A program made the position numbers and the translations under genes. The notes under the pieces are model-generated. The model saw nothing but the letters and a program-made list of their open reading frames with translations, was not told the origin of the DNA and did not search any database. Shown here one piece after another: positions 1 through 9,501 of a stretch of 64,000 nt of DNA (positions are counted from its first letter, which is position 1; each line of letters starts with the position of its first letter). The DNA lies in NCBI GenBank assembly GCA_026936325.1, contig JAPTHN010000073.1, forward strand, positions 1,751,864 through 1,815,863, in the 5' to 3' direction. The stretch is from Platynereis dumerilii. Its lineage: Eukaryota > Annelida > Polychaeta > Phyllodocida > Nereididae.

Positions 1-1149
1 GGTCATTGTACTAAATTAGAAAGTAGTGAATTATCTGAAGTAAATTACTTGGCAAAAAGTAACATAGAGCAAAAATTTGACAATTACGGTGAAATACGTC
101 GTGGAGTAATTACCAAGATTACTCCTGTTTTGTTGGAGCAGTGTCCTCCCTGGTGTGTGGAGGAGGTTCCAAATTTGTCGGAACAGTGTTCTCCCTTGTC
201 TGTGGAGGAGGTTCCAAATTTGTCGGAACAGTGTTCTCCCTTGTCTGTGGAGAAGGTTCCAAATTTGTCGGAGCAGGGTTCTCCCTTGTCTGTGGAGAAG
301 GTTCCAAATTTGTCGGAGCAGGGTTCTCCCTTGTCTGTGGAGAAGGTTCCAAATTTGTCGGAGCAGTGTCCCCCCTGGACTGTGGAGGAGGTTCCAAACT
401 TGTGTTCACCGGTTTCAGAAGGAAAAGTTTCATTGCTGAAACAAAATTCTTCCTTTAATGAAAATTTTGAATTGGAAGTCTTTCCAATGTATTGTACATT
501 TGCATTGGCATATTCTTTTGTTGTGGTTGTACTGACATGGCTGATCAGTGGAAGGCACATGAATGCTGATGCTGAAGTTGCTCAAATTGCTGTTTTGACA
601 CGTAGTCAGACGAAGGTTAAAGTTGATACTGAAGATACAGTCAGTAGTAAAAACGATGGGAAATCAGTTTCAAACCGTCAGTCCCTGTTGAATTCAAATT
701 GGGTGGAATCTTGGTCCCTGGAAGAAATTAAGGACATGCAACAAGATGATCCATACATTAGTGAAGTGATTAGACTGAAACAAGAAAGAACTGATCCTCC
801 TGATAAAGAATTGCTATCTTCCAACAATTTAGAATTACGCACTCTGTGCTCTCAATGGAAATACCTCAAATTGGAGAATGGTCTTTTGTATAGACAATGG
901 TTGAATGAGAATTCAGAAAAGAATTTAGTTTTACAACTAGTAGCACCAAGGAAGTTAAGAAAAGAAATTTTAAATTTACTTCACTCTCACAAAACTTCAG
1001 GCCATTTAGGCATTGCAAAAACACTTGGTAAATTACGCCAACGATTTTACTGGCCTGGCCATAAAGCGGATGTTGAGAGATGGTGTAAATCTTGTAAAGT
1101 TTGTGAAGTCACAAATTCAAGTCTTGATCCAAAGAAGGCTCCCCTGCAA
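1..1149 (+). mobile_element. Ty3/Gypsy retrotransposon pol fragment (integrase zinc-binding part)
   Basis: Fossil LTR-retrotransposon piece. An open frame from 49 carries, near its end (about 960-1110), the HHCC zinc-binding domain typical of Gypsy integrases (SGHLG, FYWPG, CKVC landmarks). Before it, around 550-610, is a GRHMNADA stretch like the end of a Gypsy RNase H, then a linker. The part before that is a 45-bp tandem array and a hydrophobic stretch, unusual for pol. The piece runs off the left edge and is cut on the right by the inverted-repeat element starting near 1150. It looks broken and is probably moderately old. The family call rests on motifs only. Confidence 0.75.
141..405 (+). 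repeat. 45-bp in-frame tandem repeat inside the Gypsy fragment
   Basis: About six copies of a 45-bp unit, each with a GTTCCAAATTTGTCGG-like core spaced 45 bases apart. The unit is a multiple of three, so it reads as a 15-residue repeat (VPNLSEQ.SPLSVE.). Copies differ by a few bases. The reverse strand is also open across the array, which explains the overlapping opposite-strand frames; those are not genes. Confidence 0.9.
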
Positions 1150-1223
1150 CAAAAACCACAATTGGTATTGAATTGCGACCTACCGATTTGAAAAACCACT
1201 GTCAAATCCCCCGGGATCCCCGA

Positions 1224-1295
1224 TGACGTCATATTTATTACAATGTACACATATCCCATGATGCTTTGCGCGCGAAGCGCCTAACAAAATGGCGG
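1224..1295 (+). promoter_or_regulatory. Promoter-like cassette in the left inverted repeat
   Basis: Three known promoter motifs lie within 72 bases: a perfect CRE (TGACGTCA, 1224-1231), a ZNF143/Staf-like site (TCCCATGATGCTTTGCG, about 1254-1270) and a YY1-like site (AAAATGGCGG, 1286-1295). The area is locally GC-rich. As this lies in the terminal repeat it would fire inward and could drive element genes. The motifs are read directly; promoter activity is inferred. Confidence 0.45.
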
Positions 1296-1550
1296 ACGCA
1301 GTCACAAGACAGGCGAACGCTCGCTTGAAATACTTAAATTATGACAATATAAGACGTTAATAAGGTAATTTTAACAATATTCTATCTGTATTAATACTTG
1401 TACTATACTATGACAAGCTTCGGATACGCTGACAAGCTTGTTGACGCTACGAAATTAGCGGGTCGGGTCATCTCATTCCCCCCATCTCACAAAAAGGATC
1501 TCAACCTCGAGATGAATAACTAAAATATCTCAACAATATCACATAAATAT

Positions 1551-1850
1551 CATGAACATCAATAAATGCATCCAACATGTCATGAATATTAATAACAATA
1601 TCACATAGGTATCATAAACATCAATAAATGTAACCAACATGTCATGAATATTAATAACAATATCACATAGGTATCATGAACATCAATAAATGTATCCAAC
1701 ATGTCATGAGTAATAATAACAATATCACATAAGTATCATGAACATCAATAAATGTATCCAACATGTCATGAGTAATAATAACAATATCACATAAGTTTCG
1801 TGAACATCAATTAATGTATCCAACATGTCATGAGTAATAATAATAATATC
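1551..1850 (+). repeat. 62-bp tandem repeats, left arm
   Basis: Five copies of an AT-rich unit (CATGAACATC landmarks at about 1551, 1613, 1675, 1737 and 1799, spaced 62). The inverted counterpart sits at about 3990-4410. The array ends at about 1850, where the short shared stretch ATCACAT leads straight into LTR-end sequence, which looks like a microhomology junction. Confidence 0.9.
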
Positions 1851-2049
1851 ACATTTTGCCACATCTAACTATTTTTATGGACGAGTTAGGTCCAAATAAA
1901 TTATTTTAAACTTTATTTCACTCTCATTTGTTTTCTATTGAAATATATAGTGGATACCAAGCCTCCACTCAGGTTTAATTTCAATTCCTAATTAAGTAAT
2001 TTTTATTTAACACAACGAGAAGTAAAGTCCTAATTCTGTGGGTCATTAC
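1851..2049 (+). mobile_element. Gypsy LTR end fragment (first copy)
   Basis: About 195 bases starting CACATTTTGCC and ending GGGTCATTACA are nearly identical to 5022-5219. The CA end and the second copy downstream suggest the 3' part of an LTR. It sits between the left repeat arm and the integrase stretch, which is not a normal LTR position, so it marks rearrangement or nested insertion. Few differences separate the two copies, suggesting a fairly young event. Confidence 0.6.
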
Positions 2050-2952
2050 AGAAGAATGGATAGAATTGCATGTGATATCATGGGTCCTGTAGATACTAGC
2101 GAAAATGGAAATTCCTACATCTTAGTTGTATGTGATTACTTTAGTAAATATACAGAGGCTTATGGGATACCGGATATTACGGCACAAACATGTGCAGATA
2201 AGCTAGTTACAGAATGGATCTGTCGTTTTGGATGCCCTGTAGTTTTACACAGTGATCAAGGGCGAATGTTCGAAGCAGAATTATTTAAGGAGCTATGCAT
2301 TTTACTAGATATTCACAAAACTAGGACAGCTCGTTACAGACCAAATTCCGATGGTCTAGTAGAGAGAATGAATAGAACACTCAAGAAGATGTTAAAATCT
2401 TACATCTATGAAAACCCTAGAAGTTGGGATGAGCATTTGCCATATGTACTTATGGCATACAGAGCTACTATTCAGGAAAGCACTGGCTGCACTCCTAATA
2501 TACTAATGTTTGGAGAAGAGAATAGGCTTCCAGTAGATATTATGTTCTCTACTACTGTCCCCACGTCTGATGCTCCGGCTTGTCCAAGTGAATTTGTAGA
2601 ATGGCTTCGAATGGTGTTAGGCCATGCTTTTGAGAATGCAGTCGTATACCTTAAAAAAAGTGCTGAAAAGCAGAAGAGATTATATGACAAAAGAACATTT
2701 TTAAGGAAATTTAACGTAGGTGATTTTGTTTGGATTTTTAATCCTGCAAGAAAAATAGGGAAATTCGGAATTTCGTGGGAAGGCCCATATTTGGTTATAC
2801 AAAATTTGTCTGACGTCAATTATCTAGTACAAAAGTCGCCATCTTCAAGGAAGATTACACTTCATGTGGACCACATGAAAATTTATGCTCATGAGGACAC
2901 TCCTGAGTCCTGGTTAAATTAATCACACGAAAAAAAAAAAAAAAAAAAAAAA
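2050..2952 (+). mobile_element. Ty3/Gypsy integrase core and C-terminal region
   Basis: Fossil retroelement fragment. A frame of about 290 codons reads as a Gypsy integrase core: RIACDIMGP, SDQGR and SDGLVER mark the three DDE acidic positions, followed by the MAYR region and a C-terminal WEGPYLV/HVDHMK segment. A run of about 24 A follows the frame (2931-2952). Other-element sequence lies directly upstream and the rest of gag-pol is missing here, so the element is broken. The level of conservation suggests it is not very old. Confidence 0.85.
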
Positions 2953-3043
2953 TGAGAATCTGAACCTGTGTGTTAATAATATATGTTTTGGAGAACACTC
3001 CTCTTATCAAAGTTTTTCTGTTTTTTTAAACAGATCTATCAAA

Positions 3044-3802
3044 ATGGATATGTGTGAGGATGACTTAAGCCTCGTTGACGAGATTATCAAGGCGGCAGAG
3101 GCCACAGACACCGAAGTTCTAAAGTTGCATGTATGTGAGGACGAACTCTCAAGGTTGGAACCTGAATCTCCCTACTTAAAACCAACGGAGGACCCACACT
3201 TCCCGATTGTGGACTACAAACAGGCATTTAACAGAATAAATGGCATGTTCACATGCAATGTGGCAACGTGCAACCAGGCGTATAAAAGAGTTGACCACTT
3301 CCGTCGACACTGGACCATGGTTCATCGGAACCAGGTGTTGATTTTCTACTGCGCCTCAGTTGGGTGCACCAAGTCTTCCACCAGGCAGGAGGATTTAAAG
3401 AAACACTTCTTGGCCTTGCACCCAACTGAGCGCCTACCAACAGAATTTGGCCATGCAATTCGACAAAACAAGAACTACCTTTCGCCAGGAAATGTCAAAA
3501 GCCCGTATTTTCCGGATGGGATGGCCAGACGAGGCCCAGCTTCACCATTAGAAGAGACAGACATGTGCGAAAGATATGAGGAAATCAGAAGCAGGAAAAG
3601 AAAGATAGAAGAAGAAGAATACGAACTGGTATCAAGGATGGTGAAAAGAAATGCAACAGAGTCGAAGCTAAGAGAAGAGAATGGGAAGTTACGAAAGATA
3701 AACGATCAGCTGGCGAAGGAAGTAGAAGAGTTAAGAGCAGAACTGGAGAAGACGAAGGAGCAAAAGAAGAAGGTGCTGGATTTTGTAAAGTCTTTAGAGT
3801 AG
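3044..3802 (+). CDS. Two-C2H2-finger, coiled-coil protein carried by the inverted-repeat element
   Basis: Intact ORF of 252 codons. Residues 71-94 and 103-126 form two zinc fingers with identical, atypical C-x4-C-x12-H-x4-H spacing. A basic cluster (RSRKRK, about 182-187) could be a nuclear signal, and residues 175-250 are rich in E, K, L and R with coiled-coil character. The first 60 residues are acidic. A likely splice acceptor (TTTTTTTAAACAG) lies just upstream of the ATG, suggesting a 5' non-coding exon. It lies between the repeat arms, downstream of integrase sequence and upstream of the right 62-bp array. A DNA-binding dimer is a reasonable inference; it might bind the element's own repeats. 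It could instead be an accessory ORF of the retroelement or a captured host gene. I do not recognise a named family. Confidence 0.65.
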   Translation: MDMCEDDLSLVDEIIKAAEATDTEVLKLHVCEDELSRLEPESPYLKPTEDPHFPIVDYKQAFNRINGMFTCNVATCNQAYKRVDHFRRHWTMVHRNQVLIFYCASVGCTKSSTRQEDLKKHFLALHPTERLPTEFGHAIRQNKNYLSPGNVKSPYFPDGMARRGPASPLEETDMCERYEEIRSRKRKIEEEEYELVSRMVKRNATESKLREENGKLRKINDQLAKEVEELRAELEKTKEQKKKVLDFVKSLE

Positions 3803-3989
3803 AAGTAGTAGATTTAATGTAGAAATTTTTATTAGACAGTTTAGATTAAAGTAGGAAAATTTAATTAGCTTAGTATAGTTTAGAGTAGGAAAATAAGTAA
3901 TTATTATTCAGAATTTATTATCTTGTGATATAGAATTTTAATATTATTATTGACTGTTACACGGTTTATATCAGTCATACCTGTGATAT

Positions 3990-4425
3990 GTATAGTGTTG
4001 GATACATTTATTGATGTTCAGGAAACTTATGTGATATTATAATTATTACTCATGACATGTTGGATACATTAATTGATGTTCAGGAAACTTATGTGATATT
4101 ATTATTATTACTCATGACATGTTGGATACATTAATTGATGTTCATGAAACTTATGTGATATTGTTATTATTACTCATGACATGTTGGATACATTTATTGA
4201 TGTTCATGAAACTTATGTGATATTGTTATTATTACTCATGACATGTTGGATACATTTATTGATGTTCATGATACCTATGTGATATTGTTATTAATATTCA
4301 TGACATGTTGGATACATTTATTGATGTTTATGATACCTATGTGATATTGTTATTAATATTCATGACATGTTGGATGCATTTATTGATGTTCATGATATTT
4401 ATGTGATATTGTTGAGATATTTTAG
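3990..4425 (-). repeat. 62-bp tandem repeats, right arm (inverted)
   Basis: Seven copies of the reverse complement of the left-arm unit, with TGTTGGATA landmarks at about 3996, 4059, 4120, 4182, 4244, 4306 and 4368. Neighbouring copies are most alike, as in arrays that expand locally. Together with the left array this gives an inverted pair that could fold or serve as binding sites. Confidence 0.9.
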
Positions 4426-4657
4426 TTATTCATCTCGAGGTCGAGATCCTTTTTGTGAGATGGGGGGAATGAGATGACCCGGCCCGACTATTTACTAATT
4501 TCGTAGCGTCAACAAGCTTGTCAGCGTATCCGAAGCTTGTCATAGTATAGTACAAGTATTAATACAGATAGAATATTGTTAAAATTACCTTATTAACGTC
4601 TTATATTGTCATAATTTAAGTATTTCAAGCGAGCGTTCGCCTGTCTTGTGACTGCGT

Positions 4658-4729
4658 CCGCCATTTTGTTAGGCGCTTCGCGCGCAAAGCATCATGGGAT
4701 ATGTGTACATTGTAATAAATATGACGTCA
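4658..4729 (-). promoter_or_regulatory. Promoter-like cassette in the right inverted repeat
   Basis: Mirror image of the left cassette: a YY1-like site (CCGCCATTTT, 4658-4667), a ZNF143/Staf-like site (CGCAAAGCATCATGGGA) and a perfect CRE (TGACGTCA, 4722-4729). All three motifs are unchanged between the arms. Activity is inferred only. Confidence 0.45.
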
Positions 4730-4803
4730 TCGGGGATCCCGGGGGATTTGACAGTGGTTTTTCAAATCGGTAGGTCGCAATTCAATACCAATTGTGGTTT
4801 TTG

Positions 4804-5219
4804 AATACTTAGACAATATTTTAGTGCTAGTGGGTTCATTATTAAGCAGATTTAACATTATACTGTGGATATTTGTACTGTCAGGTCTCAGATTCTCATT
4901 TCCCAGATTTTGACAATCAGCTGATCAATGTTTATGTTTTGAAACGCTTCGGGGAACCCCCGAGAACTGTCATACTAGTATTGAAATGGGTGTTTAAGCT
5001 TATTATTATTAACTTTTATCACATTTTGCCACATCTAACTATTTTTATGGACGAGTTAGGTCCAAATAAATTATTTTAAACTTTATTTCACTCTCATTTG
5101 TTTTCTATTGAAATATATAGTGGATACCAAGCCTCCACTCAGGTTAAATTTCAATTCCTAATTAAGCGATTTTTATTTAACACAACGAGAAGTAAAGTCC
5201 TAATTCTGTGGGTCATTAC
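4804..5219 (+). mobile_element. Gypsy LTR fragment (second copy)
   Basis: About 416 bases following the right repeat arm. Its last 195 bases match 1851-2049 and end at GGGTCATTACA. A possible LTR start (TGTGGTTTTTG) overlaps the last bases of the repeat arm at 4793. I cannot define a target-site duplication. Fossil; incomplete or rearranged. Confidence 0.5.
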
Positions 5220-5675
5220 ATTAGCAAAGACTGCAAAGCAGCAAACCCAACCCACCTTCAGACCTGTTTCCCAAACTGCTGTACCATTGTCACATGTATG
5301 TATACAACACCATCACTATTAGAAATAGGGAATAGTAACAATTTAATTAAGATATTTTTGCTTCTATAAGTAAAAACTAATTATGTTAGGCTGACTTGCA
5401 ACAATTAACATATATCGAGTATTGTTTCAATGTCTCAACGATACGTATCGTATCGCTTCGTTGAAACGATTCTCATCACTACGGGTTACTAATTGTCTTC
5501 CTAGAAATCATCTTAACATCTTAAGCTATCCCACAGGCGTAAAAATTTCTCCGGACGGTACTTGCCGTGAGAATGGGCCTGTCACACCTTGCCGTTTTAG
5601 ATTGCGTGACCATAATATGCTTAGTACGCTGGTGAAAGTTTCTTGTAAGTTGAATAAGTTATAAGTTTCTTCATG
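5220..5675. other. Intergenic, no gene seen
   Basis: AT-rich sequence after the LTR end. It includes a short palindromic run of ATACGTATCGTATCG type near 5440-5460. The frames here have no recognisable domain or coding bias. Confidence 0.5.
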
Positions 5676-5990
5676 CTTCACTTTAACGGGCCGTGAAAAT
5701 GACCATATTTGGAAAACAATGCATTCGTGACGTCACCTCATTGTTGCCAGGCAAGAAATGTTTACATGACGCCATTAACACATGACGACGATCTTATTTT
5801 GGTGACGCAATAAGTCGCAAATCTATCAAAAACAGCAAGTATTGGTAAGTTTTTTGTTACATTTTGTTGAATAATGCTATGGAAACCAATTGGCGGGGGT
5901 GTGGGGACGGAAGCCCCCACGTTAACCACTCAAAAAACGATCGTTTTCACTTGCCAAATATGGTCATTTTCACGGCCCGCTATAGTGAAT
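5676..5990 (+). mobile_element. MITE copy 1 (terminal motif CACTTTAACGGGCCG)
   Basis: About 315 bp with terminal inverted repeats of about 30 bp: the left end CACTTTAACGGGCCGTGAAA mirrors the right end TTTCACGGCCCGCTATAGTG. No ORF. A second copy of the same length and order lies at 7204-7512. It is a non-autonomous DNA transposon; the superfamily is not clear because no target duplication is obvious at either copy. Confidence 0.85.
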
Positions 5991-7203
5991 TTTTTCCCGA
6001 AGAACTTTTAACCATGTTCAAAAATCATTGACGTTCATCAACGTGTGGCTAATAAGGAATTGATAAGTAAAAGGGACGCCAGAGGATCGTTGGAAAAAAG
6101 TATCATCGTTTTACACACGTTTTTCATGCGTCTCCATTCGTTTTCCACGCAACTCACACGTTTCTTACACGCCCAAAACGTTTCTCATAAGTTGCACATT
6201 TCGTCCAATAAATTGTAGAAATATTCAATAAATTTGTCACTAGCCAGGCCTGCGTTATGCACATGCATTGTGCACATTCTCCACAAGTTTTGTATTCATT
6301 ATTTATAGACTGGACAGAGTTTGAAATTCCGCAAAAAAAAAAGAATATTTCCGAAAAAAAAAAAAATTTCGGGTAAAATAAAAAATTGATCCCAAAACAA
6401 AAATTTTTAGAAAAATTCAAAAATTTGGAAAAAAAAAATGTTTATAGTTATAAGGATGAAAATCACTTCTTCAGTTTCAGAGGAACATTAAACATTTATT
6501 CCACGGACTATTTGCGACAAAGTAAGGTGCAGTCAGCAGCAAAACATGTGTACTTTCACAATGTATCAATAATTCATTATAAATAAAACAGATGGGAAAA
6601 GAGTGAAAATTTAGTTCTCCCACATCATGTCCTTCAAATCTCATGATTTTCCAATGGGAGGATTCATGACCCCTGTCCCCAGGGGTCCAGGGCTAGAGTG
6701 AGCCTACCCCTGTTTTCAAAAATCTGTGGCTTTTCCAATGGATATGAACAATTTGACCAAGCGGGGGAGCCACCAGCTGGGGCATGCTTCATCATGATAC
6801 CAGAGAACATTTGTTTCTCAATCATATTTAATAGACAAATGAGGTCTTCTCTTGTGAATTTTTCACAGCCTAGGATCCCCAGTTGACATTACAAAATAAT
6901 TTGAGTGGGGTTTGAGCACATTTGAAAAAAAAATATTTTGAGAAAAGTCAAAACTTCAAATTTTTGAAAAGAGGGGTATGTGCACTCAGGGTCAGCTAGC
7001 TCAGACAAAAATGAAGCAATCGAGCTACAATTACACAGGCATAATGTCAATATGCAGGCCTACAAATACGAGAACTTTAACAGAAATCGGAAAAGAGGTC
7101 TTTGAGATATTAAAGTTTTCGTAAAGGGGGACTTATTTTTGTTGAACCCTTTATATTATTTAATAGCTAATCTAACCATTTACCGTTTTGATAGAAGGGT
7201 ATC
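5991..7203. other. Intergenic AT-rich sequence between two MITE copies
   Basis: Poly-A/T-rich stretches (about 6330-6440) and no recognisable gene. A patch around 6660-6800 (CCCCAGGGGTCCAGGG) looks like old repeat debris. Short frames here have low-complexity translations and are discounted. Confidence 0.5.
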
Positions 7204-7512
7204 CTTCACTTTAGCGGGCCGTGAAAATGACCATATTTGGAAAACAATGCATTCGTCACGTCACTTCATTGTTGCCAGGCAAGAAATGTTTACATGACGC
7301 CATTAACACATGACGACGATCTTATTTTGGTGACACAAAAAGTCGCAAATCTATCAAAACCAGCAAGTTTTTTGTAAATTTAGTTGAAATAATGCTATGG
7401 AAAGCAATCGGCGGGGGTGTATGGGGGGGTAGCCCCCACGTTTACCACTGAAGAAATGATCGTTTTCACTTGCCAAATATGGTCATTTTCACGGCCCGCT
7501 ATAGTGAATTTT
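7204..7512 (+). mobile_element. MITE copy 2
   Basis: Same structure and orientation as 5676-5990: CACTTTAGCGGGCCGTGAAA at the left, TTTCACGGCCCGCTATAGTG at the right. The copies differ mainly by small changes in the middle. Both right flanks begin AATTTTTTCC, so either the element extends a few bases further or it prefers such targets. Confidence 0.85.
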
Positions 7513-8214
7513 TTCCTGATAGAATTTTAAATTTAGTTGCATCTTTCAAAATTTTACGGACACTTCTTTTTAAAAAATATAAAAAGACTTACCTTTCTCT
7601 CTTTGGCGAAGATGCCTATGTTTCAAGATGCTCGTTGATATGAAAATGAGGCTGAATCATGAATACATCAAAGTGAGGCGCTTCAAAATGAGGCTGAACG
7701 ACATAGTGGCTCCACCTGTGAACGGCACAATGCTGCTGCATGTATTATCACTAGAAATGCCCATTGTGGCAAAACAGGGTATTCAAAAAATGTGTGGGCG
7801 AAATATCGGGTGAAAAATTTTAATGATTATTTTTAAAACTTGGAGAAAAAAAATTGAAATGAAAAAAAAAGGGTTTCCCAATTTCCTCTCAAAAGAAAAA
7901 AAATTAGTGAAATCAAAAAAATGTTGAAACAAAAATTAAATTCTTAAAAATAAAAATTAGGGTAATTAAAAAAATGTTGCAAAATTTCTTTTTCCTAAAT
8001 CTTATAAATCTTAGAAATTTTTTTTTTTCTTTTTAAATTGGAAAAAATAGTTGTCAGTTTTCTTCTTTTTTATTTTTTCAATCATGGAAAAAAAATTGGG
8101 AACTTTTTTTTTTTGAAATTGGAAAAAAGAAGTTGTCCACTTTTTTCAGGACTGCTTAGTGATCCTTCCCACACTAGTCATGTGCGTACTGAAAATGCAT
8201 GGTTATTGATGCCT
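7513..8214. other. Intergenic, homopolymer-rich
   Basis: Dominated by A- and T-runs (7800-8130). No coding or RNA feature seen. Confidence 0.5.
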
Positions 8215-8290
8215 TCAAGCAAAATGGCTGATTCAAAATGGCTTCAATGGGCGCCGCCATTTTGTACATATTGCGCATGCGTTGTGAACT
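8215..8290. promoter_or_regulatory. CpG-type promoter-like patch (YY1 and NRF1 motifs)
   Basis: Contains three ATGGC/GCCAT YY1-like cores, including GCCGCCATTTTG (8253-8264), and a palindromic NRF1-type site TGCGCATGCG (8272-8281). Such pairs mark TATA-less animal promoters. Minus-strand transcription would give a frame starting MAAPIEAILNQ within the YY1 site, but no convincing gene follows on either strand. It may be a lone promoter, a repeat remnant, or the 5' end of a gene whose other exons I cannot recognise. Confidence 0.35.
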
Positions 8291-9501
8291 TGTGATTGAA
8301 AGAAGCCGCACACAAAAATTCCTTTGTTTGCTCGCAAAAATGTGACAGAGGGCGTGCCAAAATTGCAGCGCCGCCAGGCGGATTATAGCCAAAGTCAAAG
8401 ATGCCAACCAGTAAAGTCGGCCACCAAGCAATTCAACAGCGTTGTCAATCTATCAGGCATTGCTTACCGCTCTCTCCTGCTTTGGCAGATTACATATAAT
8501 TCATTCTTTTTTACCTTTTTACTTTTACGGGACTGTAAATGGCATTTGATGATTCTGTGAGCAAAATTGTTAAGAAATAAAGGGTCAAACAAACACAATT
8601 ATAGAAATTATATCTTTTTTTTTATTGAATAATGCAATGAAGTTTGATGTTGTTTCATCTGAACCGAAGAGAAAACAGAATTTTTATGAATTTGTTAGAT
8701 AGCCAATCAAGTCAATAAAAATACATCCACTTCTTGCTCATATATATTAACTTTTATAGTATGTCATCACAGTGGGTTTTAACCACCTTTAAGTTAGAAA
8801 AAATTCTAATGGCATGATGTCTGCTGGATATGGTCCACAAGGACATGCAGATTGCATAATTGAAAACGAGAACATTTTTTTTTGTTGAGAAAATCACATT
8901 TTTATGAGGCAGCCATTTTGCAATGTGATAAACTCAATAAAAGGGTTCTGCATGGAGATTATCAAAAATTATGTCAATGGCATGGAACCCATTTAATATA
9001 ATAAACAAGGACATACAAATTACATATCTATTAACAGGAAAAATATTTCTAGTACTTTTTGAAGAAAAACACATCTTTACGTGAAAAAATTTTTCGATGT
9101 GACAAACTCCATGAAAATGTCAATCTGCAATCATGTTATTTGCATACAATCGGAATCACACTGCATCTAAGTGAGCTATGATTGCAGGTACAGTAGCCCA
9201 TCACAAACATGTAGTACCAGTAATCATAAGCACAAAGAAACATGATAGTGGTGGGCACGTTTCCAGTTATCAGCACTTGGATAGTGTCTACAATCATTAT
9301 TATGCGGTCTTTCCAGGATTGAGTGACCTCCTTAACGAAAACAGAGGACACACACACACACCTTTGTGAAAGATGTATTATTTTCATTGACAGGGCATTT
9401 GATTTGATTATTTTTAAGTGAAATACGACAATACTCACAATAACATCAAATAGGAACCAAATGATATTATAATTTTTGATATTTGAACCAATTTTCATTT
9501 A

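Larger units (their letters stand above)
1150..4803. mobile_element. Element with long terminal inverted repeats and a zinc-finger ORF
   Basis: The outer arms are near-perfect inverted copies: 1150 onward (CAAAAACCACAATTGG) reappears reversed and ending at 4803. Each arm has about 360 bp of unique sequence, then a block of 62-bp tandem repeats in opposite orientations (5 copies left, 7 right). Between the arms lie an LTR-end fragment, a Gypsy integrase stretch and an ORF with two C2H2 fingers. No transposase of a known DNA-transposon family is recognisable. The flanks do not show an obvious target-site duplication, and left and right flanks match different parts of a Gypsy element, so the locus has been rearranged. 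It could be a foldback element, a Ginger-like integrase transposon, or an inverted duplication. Confidence 0.7.

Noticed and set aside
2050-3802. Integrase and zinc-finger ORF as one Ginger-type transposon
   Set aside because: The integrase region is typical of Ty3/Gypsy and LTR-end copies lie beside it, so a retroelement origin is the simpler reading. Mentioned as an alternative only.
8174-8431. Minus-strand 85-codon frame with MAAPIEAILNQ
   Set aside because: The start is caused by the YY1-like site and the downstream part shows no domain; kept only as a promoter-like patch.
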